A stretch of 64,000 nucleotides of DNA from Chloroflexi bacterium 54-19 (GTDB lineage Bacteria; Chloroflexota; Chloroflexia; Chloroheliales; Chloroheliaceae): positions 103,082 through 167,081 of the forward strand of contig MKTJ01000002.1 in NCBI GenBank assembly GCA_001898225.1, read 5' to 3'. Made by a program: the position numbers and the translations under genes. How positions within the stretch are numbered: the stretch's first letter is position 1; each line of letters begins with the position of its first letter. The notes under the pieces are model-generated. The model searched no databases, had not been told where the DNA came from, and worked only from the letters and a program-made list of their open reading frames with translations. This document shows, one piece after another, positions 60,659 through 64,000 of the stretch.

Positions 60659-62149
60659 TTATTTTTTCAATTCAGAGGCGGCAGAGTCCTCAACTGCTTT
60701 GGCGACCTGGTCCGGCGGGAGCGTCCCGGCCAGCAGACCCTGGACCGAGTCCACAATCACGCTGGCGAGCGCAGGCGGCAGATACTGGTCGTAGTACAAC
60801 TGGTAATACTTGGCTTTGTTGACGCTGGCCTGGACCTGCTGCAAGAGCGGGTCGGTCACGGCCACTTCGGAGCCTTTTACCACCGGCAGAGCCATTCCAG
60901 CCTTGGCCAAAACCTTCTGGTTTTCGACGTTGGTGATGTACTTGAGGAAGTCGACCGCCGCCGGGTTGGCGTTCTTGCCGACCGCGATACCGTTACCGCC
61001 GCCCATCACATCGTCTTTGTCACCGGCCCCGCCTTCAACCATCGGGAAGGGGAAGTAACCGAGGTCACTGCCCAGACCCTGTTTGTTGCTGCTCTGGTCT
61101 TTTTCGGTGCTGGGAGCCCACTGGCCCATCAGTTCCATCGCGGCCTTGCCGTCGCCCATCAGGTTCGACTGGTCGTTGTAGGTCAGACCCAGGAAACCGT
61201 TCGGGAAAGGTTTGAGGTCAATGAGTTCTTTGTATTTCTCACCGGCCTGGACGTAAGATGGGTCGGCGAAGGAACCGGAGCGGTCAAAAGCTTTGTCGAA
61301 AGCGGCTTTGCCACCGATACGGGTCGCCAGGTAGACCCAGTAGAAGTGACCCGGCCACTTGTCTTTCTCACCAAGCGAAATCGGGGTAATCCCGGCGGCC
61401 TGGAGCTTTTTCACGTCACTGAGGAACTCGGTCCAGGTGGCAGGCGGTGCACTGATACCGGCTTTAGCAAAGAGCGACTTGTTGTACCAGAAACCGACCG
61501 CGCCCATGTCCCAGGGAACGCCGTAATATTTGCCGTCGGCGCTGTAGACATCCAGGGGAGCTTTGTTGAAGCTATCGCCCCAGGCCCCTTTGAGGTCGCC
61601 GGAAATATCTTTCAACAGACCGGCGCGGGCATATTCGGCCATCACACCACCACCCCAACTCTGGAAGAGGTCGGGCGGGTTGCCGGACTGCATTACGGTA
61701 GTAAGTTTGGTCTTGAAGGCGTCGTTTTCGAGGATGGTAATCTCAATCTTCACGCCCGGATTGGCTTTCATATAGGCGTCAGCCATTTCCTGGAAGATGG
61801 TCTTGCCAGGTTCGCCGGTCGTAATATGCCACCAGTTAATCGTACCGGTCATGTTGTTGGCCGGGGCGGCGGGAACAGTCGGGGCCGCCGGGGTCGCAGC
61901 CGCGGTCGTAGCATTCGCGGCGGTGGTCGCTGCCGCGGTCGTAGCCGCTGGGGCGGTGGTGGCTGCCGCAGTGGTCGCAGCGGCGGTGGTGGCCGCAGCG
62001 GTCGTGGCGGCGGGCGGGGCGGTAGTAGCGGCGGCGGTCGTGGCTGCCGCAGTTGTTTGAGCCGGGGTCGTAGCGGTATTGTCACCGCATGCTGTCAGGA
62101 CCAACCCAAAAACAAGCATGAGGAGTACCAGACAGCTTTGTCTTTTCAT
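60659..62149 (-). CDS. Sugar ABC transporter substrate-binding lipoprotein (CUT1)
   Basis: 496 residues. Signal peptide with lipobox VLTAC (Cys about 21), then an Ala-Thr-rich linker of ATTAA units to about residue 95, then a family 1 solute-binding protein fold: GTINWWHITTGEPGKTIFQE, FKTKLTTVMQSGNPPDLFQSWGGG and AGITPISLGEKDKWPGHFYW. It should capture oligosaccharide and deliver it to the two permeases downstream. No ATPase gene is in the operon, so a shared MsiK/MalK-type ATPase is likely. Promoter with a LacI-type operator upstream. Confidence 0.94.
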   Translation of the reverse strand: MKRQSCLVLLMLVFGLVLTACGDNTATTPAQTTAAATTAAATTAPPAATTAAATTAAATTAAATTAPAATTAAATTAANATTAAATPAAPTVPAAPANNMTGTINWWHITTGEPGKTIFQEMADAYMKANPGVKIEITILENDAFKTKLTTVMQSGNPPDLFQSWGGGVMAEYARAGLLKDISGDLKGAWGDSFNKAPLDVYSADGKYYGVPWDMGAVGFWYNKSLFAKAGISAPPATWTEFLSDVKKLQAAGITPISLGEKDKWPGHFYWVYLATRIGGKAAFDKAFDRSGSFADPSYVQAGEKYKELIDLKPFPNGFLGLTYNDQSNLMGDGKAAMELMGQWAPSTEKDQSSNKQGLGSDLGYFPFPMVEGGAGDKDDVMGGGNGIAVGKNANPAAVDFLKYITNVENQKVLAKAGMALPVVKGSEVAVTDPLLQQVQASVNKAKYYQLYYDQYLPPALASVIVDSVQGLLAGTLPPDQVAKAVEDSAASELKK

Positions 62150-62448
62150 TGCTGTTCTCCTTTCAAACAGAGCTATTTAATTGAGTATCTACAAAAAGGC
62201 GGGTTCGGATTTTTGGGTAAACTAAACCAGGGGCATACCCAATGTGCCCTTTTACGTCTATTTAAAACCGTTTGTGCAGCGTATGAGGATGAACCGGCCT
62301 GCGCCTTTCTTAATGCAGGCAATTCTAATTTACTAACGATCCTGGAATATGTGCGGTACAGAAACGGATACTCAGTTTTGTTACTCGCCACCTACCTAGC
62401 GGGCCGGTAGTTGGGGGAAGTAAGCTGAAATTGTATCGTGAAATTTCT

Positions 62449-62464
62449 GTGTAAGCGTTTGCAC
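62449..62464. promoter_or_regulatory. LacI-type operator for the sugar transporter operon
   Basis: GTGTAAGCGTTTGCAC, an imperfect palindrome (12 of 16) with the central CG typical of LacI-family sites. It lies at about +9 to +24 from the predicted start of the transporter transcript. Confidence 0.75.
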
Positions 62465-62479
62465 GGCCTCCTGTTAAAA

Positions 62480-62508
62480 GGTATAACATAGGCCCAAAAA
62501 ATTGTCAA
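62480..62508 (-). promoter_or_regulatory. Sigma-70-type promoter of the sugar transporter operon
   Basis: On the minus strand TTGACA (62508-62503), 17-base spacer, TATACC (62485-62480). Confidence 0.8.
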
Positions 62509-62535
62509 TACTTCCATTGAAAGTTTTTCAGAATC

Positions 62536-62575
62536 GTTCAGAAGCGTGAACAATTGTTCATCGAGTGTTCAAGAA
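62536..62575. promoter_or_regulatory. Cluster of GTTCA/TGAAC half-sites
   Basis: GTTCA-N6-TGAAC, then the perfect 14-base palindrome TGAACAATTGTTCA at 62547-62560, then GTTCAAGAAC. It lies upstream of both divergent promoters, where an activator would bind. No regulator for it is identified. Confidence 0.55.
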
Positions 62576-62723
62576 CCTGTTTTTCCGCCCTGAGGCCCTA
62601 TCTTTGCCGGGAAAAATGGCCCGTTTTTAGACCGGGTTAAGGCTCTACGGATCTTTAACGCGAAAAAGAGCCAAAGTCAACCGGATTTGTTCATTCAAAA
62701 TCCGCCCGAACGGCTGCGTTGGC

Positions 62724-62752
62724 TTGACAGGGGTCGGTTATTGTGATTTTAT
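62724..62752 (+). promoter_or_regulatory. Sigma-70-type promoter of lacI
   Basis: TTGACA (62724-62729), 17-base spacer, TTTTAT (62747-62752). Confidence 0.7.
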
Positions 62753-62765
62753 AGAGGAGCGGGTT

Positions 62766-62781
62766 GTGAAAACGCTTGCTC
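62766..62781. promoter_or_regulatory. LacI-type operator at the lacI promoter
   Basis: GTGAAAACGCTTGCTC shares the AA-x-CG-x-TTGC core with the site at 62449-62464. It lies at about +7 to +22 of the lacI transcript, the same placement as at the transporter promoter, which points to autoregulation. Confidence 0.65.
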
Positions 62782-62817
62782 GACAACTTTCAAGACACCA
62801 GACAAACAAGGGTTTTT

Positions 62818-63864
62818 ATGAGGGCGAATAACCGGGGTCAGAGTACTGACCGCATTACAATTATAGACATCGGTAAAGAGGCCGGGGTTTCCTACGCCAC
62901 CGTTTCCAGGGTCATAAATAACAAGGGCAACGTCAATCCCGATGCCCGCGAAAGGGTCCTGCGGGCGATGACCCAGCTTGGTTATGTCGCGAACACCCAG
63001 GCCCGCAGCCTGGCCGGGGGGCGCTCCTACGTGGTCGGCCTCCTGGTGCAGGACCTCGGCACCGGCTACACCGGGGAAATCATCAGGGGTATGGACGATG
63101 AACTGGCGAAAGCCCAATATAACCTGATGCTTTTCACGACTCACCGCCGCAAAGTCAAAGAATCGCTGTTTGTCCAGACCCTCACCCAGGGCACCGCCGA
63201 CGGCCTGCTTTTGATTCTACCGCGCAACGCCGAAGCCTATCTCGAAACGCTCCGGCGGCGCAAATTCCCCTATGTCCTGGTAGACCACCAGGGGATTGAC
63301 GAACTGGGGCCGTCGGTCGGCGCCAGCAACTGGCAGGGGGGCTATGACGCGACCAGCTACCTGATTGGTCTCGGCCACAAGCGGATTGGTTTTATCACCG
63401 GGACGCCCGAACTGGGCTGCGCGGTCCGCCGCCTGGATGGTTACAAGGCGGCCCTGCACGACCACGGCTTACCTCTCGACCCCAACCTCATCCGGGAGGG
63501 CGATTTCTACCAGCCGACCGGCTACAAGGGCGGGGTAGATTTGCTGAACCTGCCCGACCGCCCGACCGCGATTTTCGCCTCGAACGACATGATGGCCTTC
63601 GGGGTGATGGAGGCCGTGCGCGAACAGGGCCTCTCGATTCCAAAAGATATGTCTATCATCGGGTTTGACGATATACCGATGGCGGCCAATGTCCATCCGC
63701 GCCTGACGACGGTGCGGCAACCCCTGGAACAGATGGGCCGGGTCGCTACCACCATGCTACTGGACCTGATAAACAACCCCGACCAGCAACCGGAGAAAAT
63801 CGAATTGCCCACCAGGTTGATAGTCGGTGAAACCTGCTGCGCGCCCGCCCAGGCCAGGAAATAG
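62818..63864 (+). CDS. LacI family transcriptional regulator of the sugar operon
   Basis: About 348 residues. HTH: IDIGKEAGVSYATVSRVINN and the hinge helix region ANTQARSLAGGRS; the sensor part is a periplasmic-binding-protein fold with LLVQDLGTGYTGEI, IGLGHKRIGFITG and AIFASNDMMAFGVMEA, ending with PLEQMGRVATTMLLDLI. It is divergent from a CUT1 transporter and GH43 operon and is expected to release DNA on binding a xylose- or arabinose-containing sugar. I chose the ATG at 62818 with AAGGG upstream; the TTG 42 bases earlier would overlap the operator. Confidence 0.93.
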   Translation: MRANNRGQSTDRITIIDIGKEAGVSYATVSRVINNKGNVNPDARERVLRAMTQLGYVANTQARSLAGGRSYVVGLLVQDLGTGYTGEIIRGMDDELAKAQYNLMLFTTHRRKVKESLFVQTLTQGTADGLLLILPRNAEAYLETLRRRKFPYVLVDHQGIDELGPSVGASNWQGGYDATSYLIGLGHKRIGFITGTPELGCAVRRLDGYKAALHDHGLPLDPNLIREGDFYQPTGYKGGVDLLNLPDRPTAIFASNDMMAFGVMEAVREQGLSIPKDMSIIGFDDIPMAANVHPRLTTVRQPLEQMGRVATTMLLDLINNPDQQPEKIELPTRLIVGETCCAPAQARK

Positions 63865-63972
63865 CCGGACGGCGCGCCTCGCAGACCAGGCCGGACCGCC
63901 CTGGCTCGCAGCCCAGGCTGAACTAATTAAGAAATTTAATCCGGTGAAATCTAATACAAAGGAGACTTAGAA

Positions 63973-64000
63973 ATGACCGATTTATTGAATAAACCGCAGA
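63973..64000 (+). CDS. Start of a gene running off the right edge
   Basis: ATG at 63973 preceded by AAAGGAGAC. Only MTDLLNKPQ is readable, too short to identify. It follows lacI by about 110 bases on the same strand. Confidence 0.6.

Larger units (their letters stand above)
62150..62817. other. Divergent regulatory region between sugar transporter and lacI
   Basis: Holds the two promoters and two operators listed separately and a cluster of GTTCA/TGAAC half-sites at 62536-62575. About 300 bases next to the transporter gene (62150-62448) form its leader; nothing else was recognised there. Confidence 0.7.

Overview
This 64 kb window is a chromosomal segment of a bacterium, most likely a member of the phylum Chloroflexota. 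That assignment is inference. It rests on a secreted protein ending its first domain in the ERRVLTYNP / GQHYYQWRY pattern I associate with Chloroflexota exported proteins, on two lipoproteins with long Ala-Thr linkers of the (ATTAA)n type, and on a metabolic mix (prkA, YwiC-like, tandem UspA, GAF/PAS kinases) common there. Genes are dense and on both strands. I see no rRNA, tRNA, CRISPR array, prophage or IS transposase.

Layout. 1-7.0 kb: 5-prime part of prkA, panC, a semialdehyde dehydrogenase, and a PAS-GAF histidine kinase divergent from a receiver-only response regulator. 7.6-12.4 kb: rplS with its own promoter, a GAF-GAF histidine kinase, and two adjoining family 2 glycosyltransferases. 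12.5-24.8 kb: Uma2-like nuclease, argH, an McrB-like AAA+ ATPase without McrC, SnoaL-like protein, L-asparaginase II, TPR protein, TetR regulator, secreted protein, ChrA, methyltransferase. 25.2-30.4 kb: a surface-polysaccharide cluster (zinc-ribbon methyltransferase and three GT4 glycosyltransferases). 30.7-34.1 kb: endonuclease V, YwiC-like protein, and the NAD-salvage pair pnuC-nadR. 34.2-43.4 kb: a repeat-bearing secreted protein and a dipeptide-uptake and hydrolysis operon (dppB-dppC-dppA-amidohydrolase-DUF885). 43.6-47.8 kb: crtB-like synthase and MMPL exporter next to a TetR gene whose palindromic operators can be read directly. 47.9-55.5 kb: pfkA, cytidylate-kinase-like protein with an HTH tail, gap, a degenerate receiver, and three two-domain universal stress proteins. 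55.7-58.6 kb: an apparently ORF-less group II intron and a GH43 glycosidase. 58.6-64 kb: a CUT1 sugar ABC transporter and its divergent LacI regulator, with matching operators just downstream of both promoters.

The most unusual feature is intergenic. At least eight gaps carry modular hairpin elements built on TGTCATTCy ... rGAATCTC ends. Copies keep base pairing while their stem sequences differ, including a clean compensatory base-pair swap between 17802-17859 and 30430-30487. Several lie beside separate low-complexity tracts made of CTTCTGACCTCTGG and ACTAAAAACTAAACACT units. Together these two families occupy most of the non-coding space here and are my best candidate for an undescribed system.
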